Below, in pieces: positions 43,542 through 52,434 of a stretch of DNA of 64,000 bases (position 1 is its first letter; each line of letters opens with the position of its first letter). Both the position numbers and the translations under genes were made by a program. The notes below the pieces were generated by a model. That model was given only the letters and a program-made list of their open reading frames with translations, had not been told where the DNA came from and did not search any database. The DNA comes from Streptomyces violaceoruber (GTDB taxonomy: Bacteria > Actinomycetota > Actinomycetes > Streptomycetales > Streptomycetaceae), in the NCBI RefSeq assembly GCF_033406955.1, contig NZ_CP137734.1, positions 7,564,001-7,628,000 on the forward strand, given 5' to 3'.

Positions 43542-44981
43542 CTACGCGGTGACCTCGGACCGGTCACCGCCCCACAGCGTGTGGAAGGCGCCGTCCCGGT
43601 CCGTCCTGCGGTACGTGTGCGCCCCGAAGAAGTCCCGCTGCCCCTGGGTCAGCGCGGCGGGGAGCCGCTCGGCGCGCAGGGCGTCGTAGTAGGCGAGGGC
43701 GGCGGCGAAGCCCGGCGTCGGCACGCCCTGCCGGGTCGCGGCGACCAGGACCTCGCGCCAGTCGTCCTGCGCGGCGGCGATCTCCTGGGCGAACGTCTCG
43801 TCCGACAGCAGGCTCGGCAGGTCCGGCCGGGCGTCGTAGGCGGCCCGGATGCGGTCCAGGAAGGCCGCCCGGATGATGCAGCCGCCGCGCCAGATCGCCG
43901 AGACGGCGCCGAGATCGATGTCCCAGTCGTACTCCTCGCTGCCCGCGGCGATCTCGTGGAAGCCCTGCGTGTACGACACGATCTTCGAGGCGTACAGCGC
44001 CTGCTCGACGCGGTCGGCGAAGGCGGCCGCCTCCGACTCGCCGAGCGGGGACGCCTGCGGGCCGGCCAGGCCGCGCGAGGCGTCGCGCAGCGCCGCGTGC
44101 CCCGACAGGGAGCGCGCGAAGACGGCCTCCGCGATGCCCGACACCGGCACGCCCAGGTCCAGCGCGATCTGCACCGTCCAGCGGCCGGTGCCCTTCTGCT
44201 CCGCCTGGTCGACCACCACGTCCACGAACGGCTTGCCCGTCGCCCCGTCCACGTGCGACAGCACCTCCGCCGTGATCTCGATCAGGTACGAGTCCAGGCG
44301 GCCGGTGTTCCAGGTGCGGAAGATCTCCGCGATCTGCGCGGGGGAGTACCCGGCGACGTCGCGCAGCAGCTGGTACGCCTCGCCGATCAACTGCATGTCG
44401 GCGTACTCGATGCCGTTGTGCACCATCTTGACGAAGTGACCTGCGCCGTCGGGACCGACGTGCGTCACACAGGGCGCCTCGTCCGCGGCCTTCGCCGAGA
44501 TCTTCTCCAGCATCGGGCCCAGAGACTCGTACGACTCCTTCGAGCCGCCCGGCATGATGCTGGGCCCGTGCAGCGCGCCCTCCTCGCCGCCCGAGATGCC
44601 GGTGCCCACGAAATGGATGCCCTGCTCGCGCAGTTCGCGCTCCCGGCGCCGGGTGTCCGCGAAGTGCGCGTTGCCCCCGTCGATGATCATGTCCCCGGGC
44701 TCGAGGAGCGGGGCGAACTCCCGGATCACCGCGTCGGTCGGGTCACCGGCCTTCACCATGATCACCAGGCGTCGCGGGCGCTCCAGCGCGGCCACGAACT
44801 CCTTGGCGGTCTCGGTCGCGACGAAATCGCCCTCGCTCCCGAACTCCTCCACCAGCGCGTGCGTGCGCGACGCGGTCCGGTTGTGCACCGCGACCGTGTA
44901 GCCGTTGCGGGCGAAGTTGCGGGCGAGGTTGCGGCCCATGACCGCGAGACCCGTGACGCCGATCTGCGCTGTAGTGCTCAT
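43542..44981 (-). CDS. gnd: 6-phosphogluconate dehydrogenase, decarboxylating
   Basis: 479 residues from ATG 44981 behind AGGAG. NADP-binding GVTGLAVMGRNLARNFARNGY near 8-28 and HNRTASR; signature IIDGGNAHFADTRRRERELREQGIHFVGTGISGGEEGALHGPSIMPGG segment near 120-165; KMVHNGIEYADMQ near 183 with the catalytic Lys; C-terminal ERPDxxGxFHT-like RTDRDGAFHTLW. Oxidises 6-phosphogluconate to ribulose 5-phosphate in the pentose-phosphate pathway. The length is typical of the long form. Confidence 0.97.
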   Translation of the reverse strand: MSTTAQIGVTGLAVMGRNLARNFARNGYTVAVHNRTASRTHALVEEFGSEGDFVATETAKEFVAALERPRRLVIMVKAGDPTDAVIREFAPLLEPGDMIIDGGNAHFADTRRRERELREQGIHFVGTGISGGEEGALHGPSIMPGGSKESYESLGPMLEKISAKAADEAPCVTHVGPDGAGHFVKMVHNGIEYADMQLIGEAYQLLRDVAGYSPAQIAEIFRTWNTGRLDSYLIEITAEVLSHVDGATGKPFVDVVVDQAEQKGTGRWTVQIALDLGVPVSGIAEAVFARSLSGHAALRDASRGLAGPQASPLGESEAAAFADRVEQALYASKIVSYTQGFHEIAAGSEEYDWDIDLGAVSAIWRGGCIIRAAFLDRIRAAYDARPDLPSLLSDETFAQEIAAAQDDWREVLVAATRQGVPTPGFAAALAYYDALRAERLPAALTQGQRDFFGAHTYRRTDRDGAFHTLWGGDRSEVTA

Positions 44982-45297
44982 TGGGTTGGCTCCTAGTGAC
45001 CTTGGTGTCCGTGGTGCCCTGTGTAGGTGGTGCCGGTGCCCGCCAGTATCGCCGGTTTCGCCGCTCGACCATGCTGACGTGCCGGGACGCACGTCGCACT
45101 TTCTGCTTCCCGTTCTCCCCCGGAACCCCAGTACGGGCGGAAGGGGCCGAGTGCCTCAGCGGGACGACCTCGCATCCGGCCAACGGCCGCTCCTTCCCGG
45201 CCACTCGGGGTGACCAACCGGCCGGTTGCCGTCTTGTCATGGCCTGTTCGCGGCGCTTACTTTTGCCCCTCCTGACGCAATGTCGAGGGGGACCTCC
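44982..45297. other. Divergent intergenic region between gnd and the Rpf/LysM/M23 gene
   Basis: No gene. GC-rich, with several potential hairpins. In streptomycetes, genes of cell-wall hydrolases like the downstream one are often under a ydaO-type (c-di-AMP) riboswitch, but its conserved segments were not recognised here. Confidence 0.4.
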
Positions 45298-46617
45298 ATG
45301 GCCGTACGCGGCCGGCACCGCCGGTATCAGCCGAACAGGATCAACCGCGCCTCACTGACCGTCACCGCGGGGGGCGCGGGACTGGCCCTCCCCCTCGTCG
45401 GCACCGGCACGGCCCACGCGGCCGACGCGGCGACCTGGGACAAGGTCGCCGCCTGCGAGTCCACCGACGACTGGGACATCAACACCGGCAACGGCTACTA
45501 CGGCGGGCTGCAGTTCACGCAGTCCACCTGGGAGGCCTTCGGCGGCACGCGGTACGCCCCGCGGGCCGACCTGGCCACCAGGGAGCAGCAGATCGCCGTC
45601 GCCGAGAAGGTGCTGGACACGCAGGGGCCCGGCGCCTGGCCGGTGTGCTCGGAGCGGGCCGGACTGACCCGGGGCGGCGACCCGCCCGACATCCGGCCGG
45701 CCGGGTCCGCGGCGCCGGCGCAGAAGACGTCGGACTCGGTGAAGGACGTCCAGCCGCAGACCACCCCGCAGTCCCGGGCGGGCAAGGCCAGGATGTACAC
45801 GGTGGTCACCGGCGACACCCTCTCCGGCATCGCCGACACCCATGAGGTACGCGGCGGCTGGCAGCGGCTGTACGAGGCCAACCGCAGCGCGATCGGTTCC
45901 GACCCCGACCTGATCCTGCCCGGACAGCGCCTGTCGCTGCGCGGGCAGGGGACCACCCGGGCGCCCGGAGCCGAGGCGGGAAGACGGCAGGACGAGCAGC
46001 AGCCCCAACGGGACAAGCAGCGGCAGAAACAGCAGGACAAGCAGCAGAAGCAGCACCGGAAAGAGCAGAAGCAAGAGCAGAAGCAAGAACCGAAGCAAGA
46101 GCCGAAAGAACAGAAGCGGCAGGAGCAGAAGCAACAGGAGCAGCGGAAGGCGCCGAAGGAGTCGTCCTCCGACAGCGGCAAGGCCAAGGCGGCCGGCAAG
46201 GCCACCGCCCACCGAGCCGTCGTGGCCCCCGTCGACGCCGCCACCGGTACGCCCTACCACCAGGCGGGCTCCTCCTGGTCCAAGGGCTACCACACCGGCG
46301 TCGACTTCCCCGTCCCCACCGGCACCTCCGTCAAGTCGGTCGCGGACGGCCGGGTGGTCAGCGCGGGGTGGGGCGGTTCGTACGGCTACCAGGTGGTGGT
46401 CCGGCACGGGGACGGCCGCTACTCCCAGTACGCGCACCTCTCGGCGATCTCCGTGAAGAGCGGACAGTCGGTGGGCGTCGGTCAGCGCCTCGGCCGCTCC
46501 GGCTCCACGGGCAATGTCACGGGCCCGCATCTGCACTTCGAGGTGCGGACGGGGCCCGGCTTCGGTTCGGACGTCGACCCGGTGGCGTACCTGCGGGCCG
46601 GCGGCGTCAGGATCTGA
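45298..46617 (+). CDS. Secreted Rpf-like transglycosylase with LysM and M23 peptidase domains
   Basis: 439 residues from ATG 45298. Signal peptide to about 43 (LPLVGTGTAHA). Rpf-like domain at 45-120 (WDKVAACESTDDWDINTGNGYYGGLQFTQSTWEAFGG; the Glu is the likely catalyst). LysM near 166-215 (MYTVVTGDTLSGIAD to LILPGQRLSL). A linker of about 60 residues extremely rich in Gln, Lys and Glu follows. The C-terminal M23 (LytM) domain shows HTGVDFPVPTGTSV and GPHLHFEVRTG with the zinc His/Asp set. It probably cuts both glycan and peptide parts of peptidoglycan in germination or growth. Confidence 0.92.
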   Translation: MAVRGRHRRYQPNRINRASLTVTAGGAGLALPLVGTGTAHAADAATWDKVAACESTDDWDINTGNGYYGGLQFTQSTWEAFGGTRYAPRADLATREQQIAVAEKVLDTQGPGAWPVCSERAGLTRGGDPPDIRPAGSAAPAQKTSDSVKDVQPQTTPQSRAGKARMYTVVTGDTLSGIADTHEVRGGWQRLYEANRSAIGSDPDLILPGQRLSLRGQGTTRAPGAEAGRRQDEQQPQRDKQRQKQQDKQQKQHRKEQKQEQKQEPKQEPKEQKRQEQKQQEQRKAPKESSSDSGKAKAAGKATAHRAVVAPVDAATGTPYHQAGSSWSKGYHTGVDFPVPTGTSVKSVADGRVVSAGWGGSYGYQVVVRHGDGRYSQYAHLSAISVKSGQSVGVGQRLGRSGSTGNVTGPHLHFEVRTGPGFGSDVDPVAYLRAGGVRI

Positions 46618-47899
46618 TCCGGACCCGTTGGGGGCCGAGCACGGACGGGACGAACGGGCCGCCGTAGAAGGGGCCGTAGAAGAGCGTCGTGTCGTCGGCC
46701 TCCTCCGGCGTCCGGGCTTCGTACGCCTCCTCGGCGGGGGCGGCGTCCGGGACCGGCGGTGCCACCGGTGACGGCACGAAGACCTTGTCGGACAGCCGGG
46801 CCACCTGCGGTACCGGTGCCACCGCACTCGTCGGTGCCACCGCACTGGCCGGTGCCACCGCACTCGCCGGTACCACCGCACTCGCCGGTACCACCTGCTC
46901 CCGGACGGGGACGCCCTCGACCGGCCCTGCGGCCACCAGCTCGGCCGCGGGCGCCGTCGTCGGTGCCTGCGCCGGCCCGGGTGCCGAGGTCCCGAGCGCT
47001 GCCGCCCCGGCCCCCACAAGGGCCACCGTCTCCTCGGCCAGGGCCGTGGACTCCTCGGTACCGGCGCCCTCCCGCGCGATGCGCTCCGTCGTCAGCATGA
47101 TCAGTCCACCGGCGGCCACCACACCGCAGCTCAGGGCGAGCACGGTGCCGGTCGTGCCGTAACGGAACGTCTCGCCGAACATCGTGATGCCGACGACGGC
47201 GGCCACCACCGGGTTCACGACCGTCAGCGTGGCCAGTGGGGCGGCGAGACCGGCGCCCCGGTAGGAGGCCTGTGACAGCACCATGCCGGCCGTGGCGAGT
47301 ACGCCGATCACGGCCAGCGACGGCAGATCACCGGCCGACACCCCGCCGTTCCAGTCGACCGCGACCGTCTTGGTGAAGACCGAGGACATTCCGAACGCTA
47401 TGCCGGACGCGGTCGCCAGCAGGATGCTGCGGACCGCCGGGTGCCGGTGCGCGGCCCGGCCGGCGATCATCAGCGCGACGATCGCGCCACCGGTGACCAG
47501 CGCCGCCCCGACCCGCTGCGCCGTGCCCAGTGACTGCGCGTCGGAGGCACCGACCAGGGACAGCAGACCGGCGAGACCCACCGTGGCCATCAGCGCGCCC
47601 CGCCAGGCCGTCGCCCCGGCCCTGCGGCCCACGAAGAGCGCCGCCATGGGCAGCGCGAAGACGATGGTGAGCGCTCCCAGCGGCTGCACCAGACTCAGCG
47701 GACCGAGCGCGAGGGCGACCACGTGCAGCAGACCGCCCAGGCCGTTGAGCGAGACCGCCGCCCACCAGGCGGGCCGGCGCAAGGGAGCGTACTGGGCATC
47801 TGGGGACGACGACGCGACCTGCTCCTGCACGATCGCGCCGCCCGCGTAGGCCACGGCGGACACGAGTGACAGCAGCACGGACAACGCGAGGGCGCTCAT
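46607..47899 (-). CDS. DMT-family membrane transporter with a long C-terminal tail
   Basis: 430 residues. About nine to ten hydrophobic helices in residues 1-280, arranged as EamA/DMT proteins, with the typical GPLSLVQPLGALTIVFALP near 66-84. The last 140 residues are cytoplasmic-like, Ala/Pro/Val-rich, with a tandem VAPASA-type hexapeptide repeat (18-bp units at 46815-46886). Substrate unknown. Its 3' end overlaps the M23 gene 3' end by 11 bp, convergently. Confidence 0.88.
   Translation of the reverse strand: MSALALSVLLSLVSAVAYAGGAIVQEQVASSSPDAQYAPLRRPAWWAAVSLNGLGGLLHVVALALGPLSLVQPLGALTIVFALPMAALFVGRRAGATAWRGALMATVGLAGLLSLVGASDAQSLGTAQRVGAALVTGGAIVALMIAGRAAHRHPAVRSILLATASGIAFGMSSVFTKTVAVDWNGGVSAGDLPSLAVIGVLATAGMVLSQASYRGAGLAAPLATLTVVNPVVAAVVGITMFGETFRYGTTGTVLALSCGVVAAGGLIMLTTERIAREGAGTEESTALAEETVALVGAGAAALGTSAPGPAQAPTTAPAAELVAAGPVEGVPVREQVVPASAVVPASAVAPASAVAPTSAVAPVPQVARLSDKVFVPSPVAPPVPDAAPAEEAYEARTPEEADDTTLFYGPFYGGPFVPSVLGPQRVRIRS
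46815..46886. repeat. 18-bp tandem repeat inside the DMT gene
   Basis: Four near-identical 18-bp units (GGTGCCACCGCACTCGCC and variants), plus a partial copy, encode VAPASA-like hexapeptides in the transporter tail. The unit keeps the frame, so copy number can vary without loss of the protein. Confidence 0.9.
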
Positions 47900-48104
47900 C
47901 GGCTGCTCCTCTGCGTGAGGCGGGGGCGCTGGGCCCGGCGCGGCGAAGGGTCGTCATCCATGGACAACACGATGCCGTCTCAGGGTCTTCCCGTCGTCGT
48001 CCCTGAGCATTCTTTGGGTCCTACTACCGATGGAGTACGACGGCGCCGCCGTCCTCCCCAGGGTGGGCGACTTGGGTCCCCGACCCCTGGCCCGGCCTCT
48101 TGGA

Positions 48105-48440
48105 GTTCCCGGCAACGCCGTTGGACGTGGCGGTGAGTGATCGCGCAGACGGCGAGTCGGAGGGAGGCTTCGTGGATGTCGTCGCGTCGTTCCGGCGGAT
48201 GCGCGGGCGGCGGAGGCCGTGGAGCCAGGCGATGGTGCGCTCGACGACGTAGCGGAAGAGGCCCGGCCCGGTGCCGTGGGGCTCGTGCCGTCGCGCGATG
48301 TCGGGGCGGACGGCTCGCTGCCAGAGCACGCGGCGGTACGTGTCGTGGTCGTAGCCGCGGTCGGCCATCTTCGACGAGGACGTGGTCCGGCATTACCAAC
48401 GCGGGTACGGGAGGTGGGCCCGGCTGTTGTCGGCCCGGCT
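48105..48440 (-). pseudogene. IS5-family transposase remnant (C-terminal part)
   Basis: Minus strand reads MADRGYDHDTYRRVLWQRAV, then RYVVERTIAWLHGLRRPRIR, the IS5 DDE Glu region, then changes frame and continues RRDDIHEASLRLAVCAITHRHVQR. The 5' half of the transposase is missing. It lies next to the LysR gene. Confidence 0.8.
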
Positions 48441-48442
48441 GC

Positions 48443-49354
48443 TCAATCGCGCTTTGAAGCGGCGTCGCTCGCAAGCCGCCACATTTCGTAGTTCCCGCAT
48501 TCGGCCGTGATCTCAGCCGTCGTCTGAGCCGCGGCGAAGAAACTGTCGGCCAGTGGCGAGGTGCGCGATGCCGCCATGGCGACACACACCTGGTCGGGCG
48601 CCAGGTCCGGGACGGGCACGTAGCTGATGTCCGGACGTGAGAAGAACACGGCCTCCGAACGCCCCACGAACGAGATGCCGCGGCCGGCCGCGACGTGCTC
48701 GAGCTTCTCCTCCACGCCGCGCACCCGGAGTCCGGAGTCCGGGTGCGGGCGCCGGGTGGGCTGCCTGCTCGCGTCGGCATGCCAGATCAGCGGCTCACCG
48801 GCCAGGTCGGCCTCGGTGACCTCGTCCTTCCCGGCCAGCCGGTGACCGGCGGGCAGCGCCACCATGAGTGGCTCGGTGTAGAGCGGAGCCAGGCGCAGGC
48901 CCGTCTCCGCGAGGGGCAGCCGTACATAGGCGACGTCGACGCGGCCGTCGAGCAGCATCGAGGCCTGGTCGTCCCATTCCATGCGCTGCACGTCCACGAC
49001 CACGTCCGGATGCTGCGCCTCGAACACCCGCGTCGCCGGGATGACCGGGATACCTGCCCGGAAGCCGACCACCAGCCGCCGGCCGCCGCGTTCTGCCACC
49101 GAGACTCGGCGCCGGACCGCGTGCGCGGAGGCGAGCAGCGGACCCGCGTCGTCCAGCAACTGCCGGCCCGCGTCGGTCAGCGTGACGCCGTGACTGTCCC
49201 TGGTGAACAGCGAGGCGCCGAGATCCTGTTCCAGCGCTCGGATCTGTCGGCTGAGCGCCGGTTGCGCGATATGCAGCGCATCGGCGGCGCGGCCGAAGTG
49301 CAACCGGTCGGCGACGGCGACGAAGTAGCGCAGCTTGCGCAGGTCCAGATCCAT
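48443..49354 (-). CDS. LysR-family transcriptional regulator
   Basis: 303 residues. HTH at 4-60 (LRKLRYFVAVADRLHFGRAADALHIAQPALSRQIRALEQDLGASLF), then a periplasmic-binding-like effector domain (LLDGRVDVAYVRLPLAETGLRLAPLYTEPLMVALP). It is divergent from the SDR gene at 49594, so it likely controls the oxidoreductase cluster together with its own expression. Effector unknown. Confidence 0.95.
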   Translation of the reverse strand: MDLDLRKLRYFVAVADRLHFGRAADALHIAQPALSRQIRALEQDLGASLFTRDSHGVTLTDAGRQLLDDAGPLLASAHAVRRRVSVAERGGRRLVVGFRAGIPVIPATRVFEAQHPDVVVDVQRMEWDDQASMLLDGRVDVAYVRLPLAETGLRLAPLYTEPLMVALPAGHRLAGKDEVTEADLAGEPLIWHADASRQPTRRPHPDSGLRVRGVEEKLEHVAAGRGISFVGRSEAVFFSRPDISYVPVPDLAPDQVCVAMAASRTSPLADSFFAAAQTTAEITAECGNYEMWRLASDAASKRD

Positions 49355-49542
49355 GGGGCCTCCCGGTCCGGCAATGCCTCAAAGGTATCACCACGGTTGA
49401 AACAGGTCTTGGACACACGATCAGGCCGGTGACATCGTCAATTGAGCCGGGAGAACTCGGTACAGGAATTCCGGATCGGCATGTGACCGCAGGGTTCGAA
49501 CCAGGATGAGCGCATCAGGAGTTGGGCCCTTTTCGTTCCCGT

Positions 49543-49578
49543 TTCGGAAATCTATTAACTCATTCGGAAATCTATTAA
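49543..49578. promoter_or_regulatory. 16-bp direct repeat upstream of the SDR gene
   Basis: TTCGGAAATCTATTAA occurs exactly at 49543-49558 and 49563-49578, a 20-bp period (two helical turns), in an AT-rich patch just before the ribosome site. It may be a binding site for the LysR or another regulator, or part of the promoter. Confidence 0.75.
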
Positions 49579-49593
49579 TTCAAAGGAGTGGCC

Positions 49594-50328
49594 GTGGGAA
49601 AGCTCGATGGCAAGGTAGCGGTGATCACCGGTGGATCCACCGGCCTGGCACTGGCCGGGGCCAAGCTGTTCGTCGCGGAAGGAGCGTACGTCTTCATCCA
49701 GGCCCGGCGGCAGGAAGCCCTGGACGAGGCCGTCAAGCTGATCGGCCGCAACGTCACCGCCGTCCAGGGTGACGCGTCCGATCTGGACGACCTGGAGCGC
49801 CTGTACGACACCGTCAAGCAGGAGAAGGGCTCCATCGACGTGCTGTGGGCCAGCGCCGGTTTCGGCGAACCCGGCGTCCTCGGCGAGATCACCGAGGAAC
49901 AGTTCGAACGCTCCTTCTCGCTCAACGCCCGCGGCACCCTGTTCACCGTGCAGAAGGCCCTGCCGCTGATCAACGACCACGGCTCGATCCTCATGACCGG
50001 TTCCAACGCCTCACTCGGGGCCTTCCCCGGCTGGAGCCTCTACGCGGGCAGCAAAGCCGTCCAACAGGCATGGGCCCGCGTGTGGCTCAACGAGCTGCGC
50101 GACCGCAAGATCCGGGTCAACGTCCTGACCCCCGGACAGGTCGCCACCGCCAAGCAGGAAGAGCTGTTCGACGAGGCGACCAGGGCTTCGTTCGAGTCCC
50201 TCATTCCCCGCGGAACGATGGGCCGTCCCGAAGAGATCGCCAGCATCGCCCTGTTCCTCGCCTCCGACGACTCCAGCTACGTCAACGGCCTGGAACTGGT
50301 CGCCGACGGTGGCACGACCGCCATCTGA
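49594..50328 (+). CDS. Short-chain dehydrogenase/reductase (SDR)
   Basis: 244 residues from GTG 49594, with AAGGAG 6 bp upstream; GTG 49588 lies within that site. NAD(P)-binding motif TGGSTGLALAGA at about 11-22: the third Gly of TGxxxGxG is Ala. Active-site Asn in LNARGT near 107, Ser in LMTGSNASL near 135 and YAGSK near 148 are present, so it is probably active. The ending ASDDSSYVNGLELVADGG is the classical SDR C-terminus. It is first in a plus-strand cluster of oxidoreductases and is divergent from lysR. Confidence 0.94.
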   Translation: MGKLDGKVAVITGGSTGLALAGAKLFVAEGAYVFIQARRQEALDEAVKLIGRNVTAVQGDASDLDDLERLYDTVKQEKGSIDVLWASAGFGEPGVLGEITEEQFERSFSLNARGTLFTVQKALPLINDHGSILMTGSNASLGAFPGWSLYAGSKAVQQAWARVWLNELRDRKIRVNVLTPGQVATAKQEELFDEATRASFESLIPRGTMGRPEEIASIALFLASDDSSYVNGLELVADGGTTAI

Positions 50329-50397
50329 ACCACACACGAACGAGTCGTAGCGGCGTCTCAGCGACAGGCGCCTCAAGAACAGAAGGAGGCACAGGTC

Positions 50398-51021
50398 ATG
50401 AGCAGCATCACCTTCATCGGTGCGGGGAACATGGCCCGCACGATCGGCACGCGCGCGATAGCGGGCGGCAACACCGTCGAGATCATGGCACGCGATCAGT
50501 CCAAGGCCGACGCCCTGGCCAAGGCCCTGGGCAGCGGTACCACGACAGGCACGTGGGGGGCTGTCCCGGCCGGGGACATCGTCATCACGGCCGTGTTGTA
50601 CGCCGGTGTCGTCTCCACCGTCGCCGCGTACGGAGACGCACTCGCGGGCAAGACCATCGTCGACATCAGCAACCCCTTCAACGCCGCGTTCGACGGCCTG
50701 GCCCACAGCGAGCCGACGTCGATCGCGCAGGAGGTCGCCAAGGTCGCCCCGGCCGACGCCAAGGTCTTCAAGGCCTTCAACACCATCTTCCGCGGCGTCC
50801 TGGAGAACGGCCGGCCCGACGTCTTCTTCGCCGGCGACGACCCGCGGGCCCAAGCAGACGTGGCGGCATTCATCGAGAGCCTCGGACTGCGCCCGATGCA
50901 TGTCGGCGGCCTGAAGATGGCGCACTGGCTGGAAGGCGCGGGCGTGCTCACGGTAGGCCTCGCGGGCAACGGAGTTGGCCACGGAAACTTCGCCCTCGGC
51001 GTCAACGAAGTCAACGGCTGA
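50398..51021 (+). CDS. NADPH-dependent F420 reductase-like protein, paralogue 1
   Basis: 207 residues. Rossmann motif ITFIGAGNMARTIGTRAIAGG at 4-24, then VPAGDIVITAVLYAGV, AGKTIVDISNPFNAAF, KVFKAFNTIFRGVL. The fold is that of F420:NADP oxidoreductase (Fno/FNOR) proteins, which move hydride between F420H2 and NADP; many actinobacterial members are annotated only as NAD(P)-binding. About 70 bp after the SDR gene. A close relative is encoded at 51744. Confidence 0.9.
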   Translation: MSSITFIGAGNMARTIGTRAIAGGNTVEIMARDQSKADALAKALGSGTTTGTWGAVPAGDIVITAVLYAGVVSTVAAYGDALAGKTIVDISNPFNAAFDGLAHSEPTSIAQEVAKVAPADAKVFKAFNTIFRGVLENGRPDVFFAGDDPRAQADVAAFIESLGLRPMHVGGLKMAHWLEGAGVLTVGLAGNGVGHGNFALGVNEVNG

Positions 51022-51129
51022 GCAGCCAGCGGACGGAGCGGGTGCCCTCTGACGGGTTGACGGACCACGACTCGCAGATGTCGGAAAGGGACAGTGGCGA
51101 AGAAGTGCCGCCCGAGGAGGCTCGTCGCA

Positions 51130-51643
51130 ATGCAGTTCGGTGTCATGATCCCCCTGGTCGGCCCCTCAGATGGCCCGCCCCTTCGACCCCGTGCTGCTGT
51201 TGACCGTCGCCGCGGCGGCGACCGGCCGGGTGCGCCTGAACACCAGCACGCTCAGCACGTTCCACTACGAGCCGCCGCAGCTGGCCCGGCAGCCGACCAC
51301 GCTCGACGTGCTCAGCGACGGCCGCCTCGGCGCCGGTGTGGGCTGGGGTGGACGAAGCAGGAGTACGACGTCGTCCGCGACGCGGACTGGCGGCGGCGCG
51401 GCAAGACGCTCGACAGTTCTTCACCATGCCACCGGGCCGGCGAGGACGCGATGCAGTCAGGACGAGGGCGCAAGCCGCCTGTGGTCGACCGCGCGTCGAG
51501 CGGCGGAAGACGCCGGCCGTGATCCCGACGCGCTCAGGACGGCCATGCGGATCAACCTCGAGCCGGGCACGTCCGTCGATTCGGTCGCGGACCAACTGCT
51601 CGACTTCGCCGCCCGGGTGATCGAGCGCACCGGCCGGTTGTGA
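51130..51643 (+). pseudogene. Decayed luciferase-like (LLM class) monooxygenase gene
   Basis: Begins ATGCAGTTCGGTGTCATGAT (MQFGVMIPLVGPSD), typical for LLM flavin monooxygenases, then changes frame: ARPFDPVLLLTVAAAATGRVRL, LDVLSDGRLGAGVGWG, and later EDAGRDPDALRTAMRINLE with further breaks. Middle and frame are damaged. LLM enzymes often use F420, which fits the F420-reductase-like neighbours. Confidence 0.8.
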
Positions 51644-51645
51644 CC

Positions 51646-51731
51646 ACCCGAGGAACGATCACACAAGAAGCGATCACTCAAGAAGCGATCACCCAAGACG
51701 CGACCACCCAAGAAACGATCACCCAAGAAAG
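51646..51731. repeat. 15-bp tandem repeat upstream of the second F420-reductase-like gene
   Basis: Five units of ACCCAAGAAGCGATC and variants at 51646-51720 plus a partial one, ending 13 bp before the gene at 51744. It lies between the LLM relic and the gene and may include the promoter or ribosome site (AAAGAGAG is within the partial unit). Confidence 0.9.
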
Positions 51732-51743
51732 AGAGCGCTCACC

Positions 51744-52367
51744 ATGAGTAGCATCAGCTTCATCGGCCTCGGGGACATGGCCCACGCCATCGCCGCACGC
51801 GCGGTCTCGGGCGGCCACTCCGTCGAGCTCATCGGCCGCGACCCGGCCAAGGCGAAGAGCCTGGCCGCCGAACTCGGCGGCGGTGCCACGGCGGGGACGT
51901 TCGGCACGGTCCCCGCGGGCGACATCGTCGTCCTCGCCGTGCCGTACACCAGCGCTGTGCCCGTCGTCGCCCGGTACGGAGACGCCCTGGCCGGCAAGGT
52001 CATCATCGACATCTCCAACACCTTCAACGCCGACGCCACCGGGCTCGTCACCCCCGACGGCACATCCGGTGCGCAGGAGATCGCCAAGGCGGCCCCGGCG
52101 AGTGCGCACGTCGTGAAGGCGTTCAACACCGTCTTCGGCCACGTCCTGATCCAGGAGCGACGGTTGGACGTGTTGTTCGCCGGAGACGACGCGGGCGCCA
52201 AGGCGAACGTGTCGGTGTTCATCGAGAGCCTCGGGCTGCGCCCGCTCGATGTCGGCGGCCTGGAGATGGCTCGCTGGCTGGAAGGGGTCGGGCCGCTGCT
52301 GATGGGCCTGGCCCGCAACGGCGCGGGCACCTTCGACGTCGCCCTCGGCGTCGACTTTCCCGGCTGA
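51744..52367 (+). CDS. NADPH-dependent F420 reductase-like protein, paralogue 2
   Basis: 207 residues, about the same length and plan as paralogue 1: ISFIGLGDMAHAIAARAVSGG, VPAGDIVVLAVPYTSAV, AGKVIIDISNTFNADATGL, HVVKAFNTVFGHVL, DVLFAGDDAGAKANVSVFIESLGLRPLDVGGLEMARWLEG. Clearly a tandem duplicate of the gene at 50398, with the LLM relic between. The upstream 15-bp repeat array is a special feature. Confidence 0.92.
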   Translation: MSSISFIGLGDMAHAIAARAVSGGHSVELIGRDPAKAKSLAAELGGGATAGTFGTVPAGDIVVLAVPYTSAVPVVARYGDALAGKVIIDISNTFNADATGLVTPDGTSGAQEIAKAAPASAHVVKAFNTVFGHVLIQERRLDVLFAGDDAGAKANVSVFIESLGLRPLDVGGLEMARWLEGVGPLLMGLARNGAGTFDVALGVDFPG

Positions 52368-52434
52368 GCGCACCCCACACCACCATTTCTTCCGCCGTAC
52401 CACTCACGCCACATCACTCACCAGGAGGAGCAAC

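Noticed and set aside
44982..45297. ydaO-type (c-di-AMP) riboswitch before the Rpf/LysM/M23 gene
   Set aside because: Expected from what is known for streptomycete wall-hydrolase genes, but the conserved GGGGAACC and GACAGCTCACC-like segments could not be matched.
51646..51731. CRISPR array
   Set aside because: The 15-bp units are contiguous, without spacers, and no cas genes are present; a simple tandem repeat.
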